From Cyanobacteria bacterium FACHB-63 (lineage in GTDB: Bacteria; Cyanobacteriota; Cyanobacteriia; Leptolyngbyales; Leptolyngbyaceae): 64,000 nt of DNA. Below the pieces are notes generated by a model, which saw only the letters and a program-made list of their open reading frames with translations, was not told the DNA's origin and ran no database searches. Each line of letters opens with the position of its first letter. The first letter of the stretch is position 1. Shown in pieces: positions 27,099 through 36,306 of the stretch. Location: positions 1 to 64,000 of the forward strand of contig JACJNX010000010.1 in assembly GCA_014695255.1 (NCBI GenBank), read 5' to 3'. A program made the translations under genes and the position numbers.

Positions 27099-28841
27099 AT
27101 GCAGCCGGTTGATTACACGACGCTGATGGCGATTTGTGCAGAACTACGATCGCAATGGCTCCCCGCCCGATTTGAGCAAGCCTATCAGCGCGATCGCTAC
27201 ACCGTTCTACTAGCCTTACGAACCCTAAAAAAACGCGGCTGGCTCGCGTTGTCTTGGCATCCCCAAGCCGCCCGAATTCACTCCAGCGATCCGCCCCCTC
27301 GCGATCCAGATACCTTCACCTTTAGTCAGCAGTTGCGACATCAGTTAGGCGGATTGGCACTCGTCGCGATCGAGCCTGTTTCACCCTGGGAAAGAGCGAT
27401 CGATCTCCAGTTTGCCCATCGTCCGGGTGAGCCTGCTTTATGGCATCTGTATGTCGAAGTCATGGGTCAATATAGCAATGCGATTTTAGTCAATCAAGAC
27501 AACGCGATCGTCACCGCAGCCCATCAAGTCAGTTCTAATCAATCGAGTGTGCGCCCGATTCAAACCGGACAACCGTATGAACTTCCCCCGGCTCGACTCG
27601 ATCCGGCTCCAAACGCAGCAGAAGCAATTGATCGATGGCGATCACGCATTAGTCTTGTCCCTGGCGCAATTCGCAAAAATCTAGTGAAGTCCTATCGCGG
27701 GTTAAGTTCTGCGCTCGTCTTATCAATGTTGCAAGCGGCAGAACTTGATCCGGATCGATCAACCGATGCACTAACAGACTCAGAATGGCAGCGCTTATTC
27801 GATTGCTGGCAGTTTTGGCTAAAAGCGATCGACACCGATCAATTCCAGCCTGGATTCACACCGCAAGGCTATACCGTAATTTGGGGACACGATCAAATTG
27901 GTGTGCAGCCAATGATCGATCGCTATTACCGCGATCAACTCAATCAGCAGGAATTTACTCAACTCCGTCATCAAATCACTCAAAAGTTAAACAACGTTCT
28001 TGGCAAACTGCGAACGAAAGCGGCAGGATTTGAAAGTCGATTAGATCGATCCGATCGCGCAGACCAAGCGAAGCAGCAAGCCGATCTCCTGATGGCAAAC
28101 CTGCACCAGTGGGAACCGGGAATGAAATCGATCGAGCTTGCCGACTTCGAGACAGAAAAGCCCGTCACCATTCCGCTTGATCCTGAGAAAAACGCTGTGC
28201 TCAACGCCCAAGCCCTTTACAAGCAGCACCAGAAATTAAAGCGGACTCGTGCCGCGATCGAACCCCTACTCGAAGCCGTCCAAGCAGAAATCTCTTATTT
28301 AGAAGAGATCGAAACTGCGATCGCCCAGTTTGAGAAATACGAAACTCCAGACGACCTGAAAGGACTGGAAGAAATCCGCGATGAACTGGTTCAAGAAGGC
28401 TACCTCGAAGGCTCCGAATATCGTAAAGCCGTTACCCAACAAGATTCCGAAATTCAGCCGCACCGCTACACAACGCCCAGCGGATTTGAACTCCTAATCG
28501 GACGCAACAATCGCCAAAACGACCAGCTCACCTTCCGAACTGCCACCGAGTACGATTTGTGGTTCCATACTCAAGAAATTCCTGGCAGTCACGTTCTGTT
28601 GAGGCTGGAGCCGGGAGCGATCGCCGACGAAAAAGATCTTCAGTTCACAGCAAATTTAGCCGCTTATTACAGTCGCGCCCGTCAAAGCGAACAAGTCCCC
28701 GTCATATACACAGAGCCAAAACACGTCTATAAACCCAAAGGTGCAAAGCCTGGAACCGTGATCTACAAACAGGAGCGGGTCATTTGGGGACAACCACAGC
28801 AAGGTAGAGAAATTGTGGCGATCGCTAAACCTATCAGTTAA
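27099..28841 (+). CDS. rqcH: Rqc2/NFACT family protein (RqcH-like, fibronectin-binding-like)
   Basis: A 580-residue NFACT protein. The NFACT-N domain starts MQPVDYTTLMAICAELRSQW and includes the DPDTFTFSQQLRHQLGG region. A central coiled-coil pair spans ~290-440 (KLNNVLGKLRTKAAGFESRL, KLKRTRAAIEPLLEAVQAEI). The NFACT-R domain follows, with SGFELLIGRNNRQNDQLTFR, DLWFHTQEIPGSHVLLR and HVYKPKGAKPGTVIY. In bacteria RqcH binds obstructed 50S subunits and recruits tRNA-Ala to add alanine tails to stalled peptides; older annotations call it fibronectin-binding protein. The quality-control role is family knowledge. It is transcribed alone, divergent from the GT39 gene. Confidence 0.88.
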   Translation: MQPVDYTTLMAICAELRSQWLPARFEQAYQRDRYTVLLALRTLKKRGWLALSWHPQAARIHSSDPPPRDPDTFTFSQQLRHQLGGLALVAIEPVSPWERAIDLQFAHRPGEPALWHLYVEVMGQYSNAILVNQDNAIVTAAHQVSSNQSSVRPIQTGQPYELPPARLDPAPNAAEAIDRWRSRISLVPGAIRKNLVKSYRGLSSALVLSMLQAAELDPDRSTDALTDSEWQRLFDCWQFWLKAIDTDQFQPGFTPQGYTVIWGHDQIGVQPMIDRYYRDQLNQQEFTQLRHQITQKLNNVLGKLRTKAAGFESRLDRSDRADQAKQQADLLMANLHQWEPGMKSIELADFETEKPVTIPLDPEKNAVLNAQALYKQHQKLKRTRAAIEPLLEAVQAEISYLEEIETAIAQFEKYETPDDLKGLEEIRDELVQEGYLEGSEYRKAVTQQDSEIQPHRYTTPSGFELLIGRNNRQNDQLTFRTATEYDLWFHTQEIPGSHVLLRLEPGAIADEKDLQFTANLAAYYSRARQSEQVPVIYTEPKHVYKPKGAKPGTVIYKQERVIWGQPQQGREIVAIAKPIS

Positions 28842-28901
28842 TCTTTTGCTCAGCCAAATCCACCATTAGTTAGAAATATGTCAGGAAGTCATAAAGATTC
28901 G

Positions 28902-28931
28902 TGACAAAAGATTTGTGTATGTTGTTACAAT
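28902..28931 (+). promoter_or_regulatory. Promoter of the Yfr2-like RNA
   Basis: TGACAA at 28902-28907 and TACAAT at 28926-28931, with an 18-base spacer, placing a transcription start near 28938. This fits the hairpin and terminator that follow. Confidence 0.55.
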
Positions 28932-28937
28932 GTTCAA

Positions 28938-29062
28938 CAGATAGGGATTATTACTCCTATGGAACCCCTGCAAGTTTGGGAAACACGCAGAAGGGTTTTC
29001 TCCAATGTGAAACGACAACAGGTTAATCCGGAGCCAGCTTTTAACGAAGTTGGCTTTTTTAT
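28938..29062 (+). ncRNA. yfr2: Yfr2-family (Cyano-1) small RNA candidate
   Basis: An approximately 125-nt transcript is bounded by the promoter at 28902-28931 and a strong intrinsic terminator (9-bp stem AGCCAGCTT at 29032-29040 with 29047-29055, then six T). The 5' part folds as a hairpin, AACCC/CTGC (28963-28971) against GCAG/GGGTT (28987-28997). Its 15-base loop contains GGAAACA (28979-28985). An unpaired GGAAACA motif is the signature of the abundant cyanobacterial Yfr2 RNAs. A 57-codon frame through the region reads across the terminator and looks fortuitous. Regulatory targets are unknown. Confidence 0.65.
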
Positions 29063-29240
29063 TTATTCTTACTTGCATTGCTTAGTGCTGATTGTAGCGC
29101 ATCAAACAAAGAAGAGAATTCTTCCACCCTAAAGACATCATAAAGAGACTTCATACCACCATTCAGCTAAATTAACCCCGTAAATCGAGTTAATAATGCT
29201 ACTTGTTGCTTAGGGCGAAGACGATCGTAAACGAGTAAAA

Positions 29241-29255
29241 TGAGACTCATTCTCA
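29241..29255. promoter_or_regulatory. Putative Zur box upstream of znuA
   Basis: TGAGACT-C-ATTCTCA is a 7-1-7 near-palindrome with one mismatch between its halves. It fits the general cyanobacterial/proteobacterial Zur pattern TGANAAT-N-ATTNTCA. It sits 43-57 bases before the znuA start, where a repressor could cover the promoter. I infer zinc-dependent repression of the znu operon. Confidence 0.65.
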
Positions 29256-29297
29256 ATGTAGGATGAAAACAGTCCTTTCACTCGGTTCGTCTTCCAC

Positions 29298-30278
29298 ATG
29301 AGCAGGAACCCAAGTCGCTCTCGATCAGTTAAACTCCTCGCTGCCTTGCTGCTCCTGTCTGGAACTGCGCTACTGGGTAGCTGTACTCAGTCCCCGTCAT
29401 CGCAAGCAGATGGAACCGTACAGCCCTCTCCCGCTGCAAACTCAGAGAAAAAACTGCGGGTCGTCGCAACGTTTCTGCCTGTTTACTTATTTACGAAAGC
29501 GGTTGCAGGAGATGCGGCTCAAGTGGATATCCTGATCAAGCCGGGAACCGAAATCCACGAATATCAATCCACCCCTGCGGATGTCCAGGCTTTAGCCCAA
29601 GTCGATGTTGTGGTTAAAAACGGTATGGGAATCGAAGAATTTCTAGAAAGTACGATTAAAAGCGCACAAAATTCAAAGCTCAAAATCGTCGATGCCAGTA
29701 AAGGCATTCAATCGATAGACCAGCTTTCTCAAGTCGTCGAAACCGGAAAAGAACACAGTCACGCTCATGCTGCTGGCAATCCTCACGTTTGGCTTGATCC
29801 AGTCTTAGCCAAACAGCAAGTTGAAAATATTCGTGATGGGCTGATTGCTGCTGATCCAGAAAACAAAGCCAAATATGAAGCAAACGCCACCGCTTATCTA
29901 CAACAATTGGCAGCTTTGAACGCTGAGTTTGAACAACGCTTAGGCAAATTTCGCGATCGCACCTTCATTACCTTTCACGATGCCTTCCCCTACCTCGCAA
30001 AGCGCTACGACTTGAGGCAAGTTGCTGTCGTGGAAATTCCTGAAGATCAACTGTCTCCGGCAGATGTCAAAGAAACAATCGATGCCGTAAAACAATTTCA
30101 AGCCAAAGCTCTATTCAGCGAACCCGGAGTCGATAACAAACTCCTCGACGGGCTTTCAAAAGATCTCAATCTCAAACTGCGCCCTCTTGATTCCCTCGAA
30201 GCTGGAGACACGAATCCCCAATATTACTTCACCGCCATGCGATCGAACTTACAAACCTTAGAAGCCGCGTTCAAGTGA
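29298..30278 (+). CDS. znuA: Zinc ABC transporter substrate-binding lipoprotein
   Basis: The extracytoplasmic metal-binding component of a high-affinity importer, 326 residues. The N-terminus has a basic stretch, a hydrophobic core and the lipobox LGSC (Cys29). The cluster A-I fold is shown by VVATFLPVYLFTKAV, the first His in IKPGTEIHEYQSTP, a short His-rich loop (EHSHAHAAGNPHVWLDP, ~152-168), FITFHDAFPYLAKRY, and an acidic C-terminal ligand region (ALFSEPGVDNK). The His-rich loop and the Zur-like box favour zinc over manganese. The stop overlaps the ATPase start as GTGA. Confidence 0.9.
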   Translation: MSRNPSRSRSVKLLAALLLLSGTALLGSCTQSPSSQADGTVQPSPAANSEKKLRVVATFLPVYLFTKAVAGDAAQVDILIKPGTEIHEYQSTPADVQALAQVDVVVKNGMGIEEFLESTIKSAQNSKLKIVDASKGIQSIDQLSQVVETGKEHSHAHAAGNPHVWLDPVLAKQQVENIRDGLIAADPENKAKYEANATAYLQQLAALNAEFEQRLGKFRDRTFITFHDAFPYLAKRYDLRQVAVVEIPEDQLSPADVKETIDAVKQFQAKALFSEPGVDNKLLDGLSKDLNLKLRPLDSLEAGDTNPQYYFTAMRSNLQTLEAAFK

Positions 30279-30997
30279 TTAATCCAATTCTCAAAGTTGA
30301 AGGGTTAACCGTTCTGCGGGGACGGTACACCGCTCTAGAAAATGTCTCGTTTGAGATTCCCGCGGGAAGTTCTGCCGCGATCGTAGGTCCAAACGGCTCT
30401 GGAAAAAGCACCCTCGTTCAAGCGGTGCTGGATTTAGTGCCTAAAGTTTCTGGAACGATCGAATTATTTGGTCGCCCTATTCGCCGCCTCGGAAATTTGC
30501 GATCGCAAATCGGTTACATGCCGCAGAATTTTATCTTCGATCGCAGCTTCCCAATCTCAGTGAGCGAACTCGTCGCACTCGGTCAGAGCGGTCGAACTCA
30601 AAAAGCAGCGATCACTCAAGCATTACGACGAGTGAATGCGCTGCATTTACGCGATCAAGCGATCGGAACCTTGAGCGGCGGTGAACTGAAGCGTGTTCTA
30701 CTAGCGTATTGTCTTGTCACGCCGCGTAAATTACTGGTTTTAGATGAAGCCTTTGCCGAAGTAGACGTGCAGGGTGAAGCAGAATTTTTCAGCTTATTGA
30801 ATGAACTCCAGCGCGAGGAAGATTGGACGGTATTGCAGGTTTCGCATGATCTCGATATGGTAAATCGACATTGTGACTATGTTTTGTGTCTCAATCGATC
30901 GCTGATTTGCACAGGTAAACCAGAGATTGCTTTATCCCGCGACAATTTGCTGCAAACTTATGGATCTGGTTTTAGCCGTTACCGACATCACCACTAA
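30275..30997 (+). CDS. znuC: Zinc ABC transporter ATP-binding protein
   Basis: The 240-residue ATPase of the importer. Walker A is GPNGSGKST (38-46), the Q-loop is YMPQNF, the signature is LSGGELKRVLLAY near 138, Walker B is LLVLDEAFAEVD and the switch His is in QVSHDLDMV. The start is a GTG overlapping the znuA stop by 4 bases. The permease ATG lies inside the 3' end of this gene, so all three genes are translationally linked. Confidence 0.92.
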   Translation: MINPILKVEGLTVLRGRYTALENVSFEIPAGSSAAIVGPNGSGKSTLVQAVLDLVPKVSGTIELFGRPIRRLGNLRSQIGYMPQNFIFDRSFPISVSELVALGQSGRTQKAAITQALRRVNALHLRDQAIGTLSGGELKRVLLAYCLVTPRKLLVLDEAFAEVDVQGEAEFFSLLNELQREEDWTVLQVSHDLDMVNRHCDYVLCLNRSLICTGKPEIALSRDNLLQTYGSGFSRYRHHH

Positions 30998-31838
30998 TTT
31001 AGTCAGTCTGTTGCAGTATCCCTTCATGCAGCGAGCGATCGTCGCTGGGATTCTAATGGGATTGCTGTGCGGGTTTTTAGGCAGTTTTGTTGCACTGCGT
31101 CAGTTGTCGTTTTTTTCTCATGCGGTTGGACATGCGGCGCTCGTCGGGACTGCGATCGGTGTTTTGATTCAAGTTGATCCCACTTGGACGCTGCTTCCGT
31201 TCACGCTAGCCTTTGGAGTAGCGGTACTTTATTTGATCGATCAAACGGATCTCTGGAGTGACAGCGTTCTTAATATTGTGCTCTCCGGTGCATTAGCGAT
31301 CGGTGTCATTCTGACCACGTTTATTCAAGGGTATCGTGGCAATTTAATGAATCTTCTGTTTGGTGATATTCTTGCGGTCACTTGGACGGATATTTCGCTG
31401 ACCGGTTTGCTATTAATTGTTAGCGTCTCCATTCTGCTTGCAACATTGCGCCAACAAATTCTTCTCACCCTCAATCAAGCGGTTGCGAAAGTTCAAGGCG
31501 TTTCAATTCAGTTTCACCGTTACTTATTTGTGGTGCTTTTATCGTTAACGGTGGCAGTGGCGATTAAGGCGATCGGCATTCTTTTAGTGAATGCGTTTTT
31601 GGTTATTCCAGCTGCAACCGCAAAATTATTAAGTCATCAATTTAAGCCCTATTTAGGATGGTCGGTCGCGATCGGTGCATTGAGCAGTATCGCGGGTATG
31701 GTTGTTTCTGCTGCGCTGAATTTTCCGTCAGGACCCAGCATCGTTTTAGTTCAATTCTGCTTGTTTCTCATTGTCTTTATAGCCGTAAAACTGTATGCTC
31801 GATTCGGTTCAGTCAATCTAAGGAATCAGCGTTCCTGA
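30960..31838 (+). CDS. znuB: Zinc ABC transporter permease
   Basis: An ABC-3 family membrane subunit of about 292 residues with some eight hydrophobic helices, including MQRAIVAGILMGLLCGFLGS, FVALRQLSFFSHAVGHAALV (typical of ZnuB/MntB permeases) and IGILLVNAFLVIPAATAKLL. I use the ATG at 30960, which gives MDLVLAVTDITTN. An upstream in-frame codon would lengthen the overlap with the ATPase gene without adding conserved sequence. The overlap is 38 bases. It completes the znuACB operon. Confidence 0.9.
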   Translation: MDLVLAVTDITTNLVSLLQYPFMQRAIVAGILMGLLCGFLGSFVALRQLSFFSHAVGHAALVGTAIGVLIQVDPTWTLLPFTLAFGVAVLYLIDQTDLWSDSVLNIVLSGALAIGVILTTFIQGYRGNLMNLLFGDILAVTWTDISLTGLLLIVSVSILLATLRQQILLTLNQAVAKVQGVSIQFHRYLFVVLLSLTVAVAIKAIGILLVNAFLVIPAATAKLLSHQFKPYLGWSVAIGALSSIAGMVVSAALNFPSGPSIVLVQFCLFLIVFIAVKLYARFGSVNLRNQRS

Positions 31839-31872
31839 TAAAATTTGTGCGTGATATCAAAGAAGCTCCGCT

Positions 31873-33021
31873 GTGAAATTAAAGTATGCGCTGGTGCATG
31901 AGTGGCTTACTCCAGAAGCAACGGGTGGATCAGAACTCGTAGTTCAAGAAATCTTGAAGCATATTGATGCGGATTTGTACGCCCTGATCGATTTTGAATC
32001 GGTGAACCCGAAAAGCTATTTATATCAGCGGAAAATTGGCACAACGTTTTTACAAAATTTCCCTTTTGCGCGAAACGGAGTACAGAAATATCTGCCATTT
32101 TTGCCGATCGCGATCGAACAACTCGACCTACGGAATTACGACATCATTCTCTCTTCGTATCACGCAGTTGCTAAAGGCGTTCTGACTTCACCTCAACAAC
32201 TCCACATTTGCTACTGTCATGCACCGATGCGATATGTATGGGATATGACGTTCGATTATCTCCGCGATAGTCGTGCAGGTCGCGGAATTTCAGGAATTCT
32301 GACTCGATATTTGCTGCATCAATTAAGACAATGGGATGTCATTTCATCGAATCGCGTCGATTATTTTATTGCCAATTCTCAGCATACCGCTCGTAGAATT
32401 TGGCGCTGTTATCGACGATCGGCAGAAGTAATTTACCCGCCTGTGAATGTCGATCGCTTCTCATTTGCATCCGAAAAACAAGACTTTTATCTAACCGTTT
32501 CACGACTTGTTGGTTATAAGAAAATATCGTTAATTGTTCATGCCTTCAATCAGCTAAACCTTCCTTTAGTTGTGATCGGTAGTGGCGCGGAGCTGAAGCA
32601 AATTCAAAAAATCGCTAAGCCAAACATTCAGGTTTTAGGATGGCAACCGGATCACGTTGTCGAGCAATATATGCAGCAAGCAAAGGCATTTATTTATGCA
32701 GCCTATGAGGATTTCGGTATCGCTCCAGTCGAAGCACAAGCCTGTGGAACCCCAGTTATCGCTTACGGTGCAGGTGGAACATCCGAAACTGTGAGAGACT
32801 TACGAACAACCGGCTCACAAGGCACTGGAATTCTATTTCCCGCGCAAACAGAAGCTGCGATCGTCGAAGCAGTTCACGCTTTCGAGCAACATCGATCTTT
32901 GTTTCAGCCCGAAATTGCTCGATCCCACGCGCTCAAATTTCACCCGGAAGTGTTTCAAGAACGGTATCTTAATTTTATCGATCGAGCTTATCAAGACTTT
33001 CAAACCCGACTGCAAATCTGA
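31873..33021 (+). CDS. GT4 family glycosyltransferase
   Basis: A 382-residue retaining glycosyltransferase of the GT-B fold. The N-terminal domain begins KLKYALVHEWLTPEATGGSE, with HICYCHAPMRYVWDM as a conserved acceptor-side segment. The C-terminal domain has the donor-binding FIYAAYEDFGIAPVEAQACG stretch with the E-x7-E motif, then TPVIAYGAGGTSETV. Translation starts at GTG 31873. It stands 34 bases after znuB but functionally belongs with the polysaccharide genes that follow. Homologues are often annotated as mannosyltransferases, which would suit the neighbouring GDP-mannose pathway; the donor is inferred. Confidence 0.87.
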   Translation: MKLKYALVHEWLTPEATGGSELVVQEILKHIDADLYALIDFESVNPKSYLYQRKIGTTFLQNFPFARNGVQKYLPFLPIAIEQLDLRNYDIILSSYHAVAKGVLTSPQQLHICYCHAPMRYVWDMTFDYLRDSRAGRGISGILTRYLLHQLRQWDVISSNRVDYFIANSQHTARRIWRCYRRSAEVIYPPVNVDRFSFASEKQDFYLTVSRLVGYKKISLIVHAFNQLNLPLVVIGSGAELKQIQKIAKPNIQVLGWQPDHVVEQYMQQAKAFIYAAYEDFGIAPVEAQACGTPVIAYGAGGTSETVRDLRTTGSQGTGILFPAQTEAAIVEAVHAFEQHRSLFQPEIARSHALKFHPEVFQERYLNFIDRAYQDFQTRLQI

Positions 33022-33125
33022 CTCAATTCGCTAAAATCCTCCTGAACAGGGAGCAAAACTGACGTTAAACGAGTCGATGGCTTTATGATCAGGACTGTGT
33101 GTGGTGTGGAATAGTAAGGAGTAAG

Positions 33126-33836
33126 ATGACTGCCGATAGCCAATTGATTTCCGGCAAGCGGATTCGGTCGATCTTCAAGCGTCGCAAACCTTTGATTTTC
33201 AGAAGCTGGGACGCGCTTGATAGCGATCTTGTCAAACGCCTTTTCGATATTGCGTTTTCGCTCTCCGTTCTCGTTCTTTTTTCCCCTGTATATTTGATTC
33301 TGGCGTTACTAATCGCCCTGAGTTCTCCAGGTCCAATTTTTTACGTTCAAGAACGAGTGGGGAAAAATTTCAAACGATTCGGCTGTATCAAGTTTAGAAC
33401 AATGGTACGAAACGCCGACGAGATGCTGAGCGACCTAATCAGTGCCTCTCCTCAAATGCGCCAAGAGTTTGAAACCAATTTCAAGCTAAAGTACGATCCC
33501 CGCATTACTTGGATCGGTCGCTTTTTGCGGATTACTAGCTTAGATGAGTTTCCCCAATTTTGGAATGTTTTAATTGGCGATATGAGCGTCGTGGGTCCAC
33601 GTCCGCTCGTCGTTGAAGAACTTCCTAAATACGGAACCCATATCGAAACGGTACTCACGATCCGTCCCGGAATTACAGGCTTATGGCAAGTTTCAGGGCG
33701 CAACGATATTCCCTATCCTCAGCGCATCCGCATTGATGTGTACTATGCCAGCTTCCGTAATTTTTGGCTGGATCTGTGGATTATCGTCAAAACGATCGGT
33801 GTCGTCATCTTTCCCAGAAATAACGGAGCTTATTAA
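33126..33836 (+). CDS. Polyprenyl-phosphate sugar-1-phosphate transferase (priming enzyme)
   Basis: A bacterial sugar transferase (WbaP/EpsE-type) of about 236 residues that places the first sugar-1-phosphate on a lipid carrier at the inner membrane. It has one hydrophobic reentrant helix (FSLSVLVLFSPVYLILALLI), GPIFYVQERVG, FGCIKFRTM, the catalytic Asp-Glu in TSLDEFPQFWNVL, and IGDMSVVGPRPLV with RPGITGLWQVSGRNDI. It lacks the multi-helix N-terminal extension of WbaP. The ATG at 33126 is preceded by AAGGAG and is preferred over an upstream GTG. Context: exopolysaccharide assembly with the GT4 gene. Confidence 0.92.
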   Translation: MTADSQLISGKRIRSIFKRRKPLIFRSWDALDSDLVKRLFDIAFSLSVLVLFSPVYLILALLIALSSPGPIFYVQERVGKNFKRFGCIKFRTMVRNADEMLSDLISASPQMRQEFETNFKLKYDPRITWIGRFLRITSLDEFPQFWNVLIGDMSVVGPRPLVVEELPKYGTHIETVLTIRPGITGLWQVSGRNDIPYPQRIRIDVYYASFRNFWLDLWIIVKTIGVVIFPRNNGAY

Positions 33837-34207
33837 ATTCACACAGATATTTAGATTTGGTGAGCGATCCGGATGCCTTCGATCGAGGTCGTAAGGGTTA
33901 GCAGTTTGTCAGATTAATTTCGCGTTTCTGGCTCGGTGCAGAAACCGATTTGATCTGTGATGGAACACTTTAGGCTGCTGTAGAAGTGGAAGTTTGTCCG
34001 ATTCACTAGGCAAAACTTTTTCTAGCTTCACGGTTTTCTAACAGACAGACGGCAACGATCGCGGTAATGTTGGTGTTATTTGTGTTGCACTTAGGGTTAA
34101 CTAGGTACAGCTTGTTTCAGATGACCAAACTGCGGCTTTAATGAAACAACTCAGCACTAAAAAGTGTCCAACCGTCTGGTTTAAATTGCAGGTGAGGAAA
34201 GCAAAGA
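33837..34207. other. Intergenic region before gmd
   Basis: About 370 bases with no supportable gene. It contains AT-rich stretches and a ribosome site (GAGGAAAG) just before gmd. A separate promoter for gmd-fcl is plausible, but I could not pinpoint it. Confidence 0.5.
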
Positions 34208-35284
34208 ATGACGCAACGTAAACGCGCACTATTAACGGGTATCACAGGTCAAGACGGCTCTTACTTAGGAGAACTGTTACTAGAACAAGGGTATGAGGTT
34301 CACGGCATCATTCGTCGAACCTCGACCTTCAATACCGATCGCATTGACCACATTTATGAAGACCCGCATGTTGAAGGTGCGCGGTTATTTCTACATTACG
34401 GCGATCTTACCGATGGGACGACGCTGCGACGAATTCTCGAACAAGTTCAGCCCGCAGAAATCTACAACTTAGGCGCTCAGTCTCACGTCCGCGTCAGCTT
34501 CGACGCACCAGAGTACACTGCGGACGCTGTTGGTATGGGTGCACTGAGAATTCTCGAAGCTGCCCGCGACTATCAACAACGCACCGGAAACGAGATTCGC
34601 TATTATCAAGCGGGTTCTTCTGAAATGTATGGGAAGGTTCAGGCGGTGCCCCAAACTGAAGAAACTCCTTTCTATCCCCGCAGTCCTTACGCCTGCGCGA
34701 AGGTGTTCGCACACTGGCAGACTGTAAATTACCGCGAATCTTACGATATGTTCGCGTGTAACGGAATTCTGTTTAACCACGAATCTCCCCGTCGCGGTGA
34801 AACCTTTGTTACCCGCAAAATCACTCGCGCTATTGCTCGCATCGTTGCCGGACAGCAGAAGAAGCTCTACATGGGTAATCTCGATGCCAAGCGCGACTGG
34901 GGCTATGCTAAGGATTACGTCCGCGCCATGTGGTTGATGTTGCAGCAGGAACAGCCTGATGATTATGTCGTTGCAACTGGTGAAACACATTCGGTACACG
35001 AGTTTCTTGATATTGCTTTTGGACGGGTCAATCTCGATTGGCAGGACTATGTGGAATTCGACGAGCGCTATCTCCGTCCCGCTGAGGTGGATCTGCTCAT
35101 TGGCGATCCCGCAAAAGCTAAGGAGAAATTGGGATGGGAACCTTCGGTGACGTTTGAGCAGTTGGTGCATCTGATGGTAGATGCTGACCTGCAAGCTATG
35201 GGAATTAGCTCCGCTGCGAATGGGCACTCTAAGGTCGAGGATTACGCAACCATTCGTCAAAGCTTGATTGGGGTGTCCTTCTAG
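34208..35284 (+). CDS. gmd: GDP-mannose 4,6-dehydratase
   Basis: An extended short-chain dehydrogenase of 358 residues that converts GDP-D-mannose to GDP-4-keto-6-deoxymannose. It shows the NADP-binding [14 protein letters not shown], the [18 protein letters not shown] segment specific to Gmd, AGSSEMYG, the YxxxK catalytic pair in [10 protein letters not shown], and [19 protein letters not shown]. This is the first committed step to GDP-L-fucose. The next gene, 23 bases on, encodes the second enzyme. Confidence 0.96.
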   Translation: MTQRKRALLTGITGQDGSYLGELLLEQGYEVHGIIRRTSTFNTDRIDHIYEDPHVEGARLFLHYGDLTDGTTLRRILEQVQPAEIYNLGAQSHVRVSFDAPEYTADAVGMGALRILEAARDYQQRTGNEIRYYQAGSSEMYGKVQAVPQTEETPFYPRSPYACAKVFAHWQTVNYRESYDMFACNGILFNHESPRRGETFVTRKITRAIARIVAGQQKKLYMGNLDAKRDWGYAKDYVRAMWLMLQQEQPDDYVVATGETHSVHEFLDIAFGRVNLDWQDYVEFDERYLRPAEVDLLIGDPAKAKEKLGWEPSVTFEQLVHLMVDADLQAMGISSAANGHSKVEDYATIRQSLIGVSF

Positions 35285-35298
35285 GAAAACTTACGTAG

Positions 35299-36258
<960 letters not shown>

Positions 36259-36280
36259 AGTTGTTGCTTGAATGTATGAG

Positions 36281-36306
36281 GGGCGTTCTTCGGAATGCCC
36301 TTTTTT
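36281..36306 (+). terminator. Intrinsic terminator of gmd-fcl
   Basis: An 8-bp stem GGGCGTTC / GAATGCCC with a stable TTCG tetraloop and a run of six T (36301-36306). The T-run ends inside the stop codon of the convergent gene. Confidence 0.9.

Noticed and set aside
28959-29132. Small open frame MEPLQVWETRRR through the Yfr2-like region
   Set aside because: It runs through the terminator hairpin and T-run, and the structured RNA explains the sequence better.
34469-35260. 263-residue minus-strand frame inside gmd
   Set aside because: Antisense shadow of a confidently identified gene; no family resemblance.
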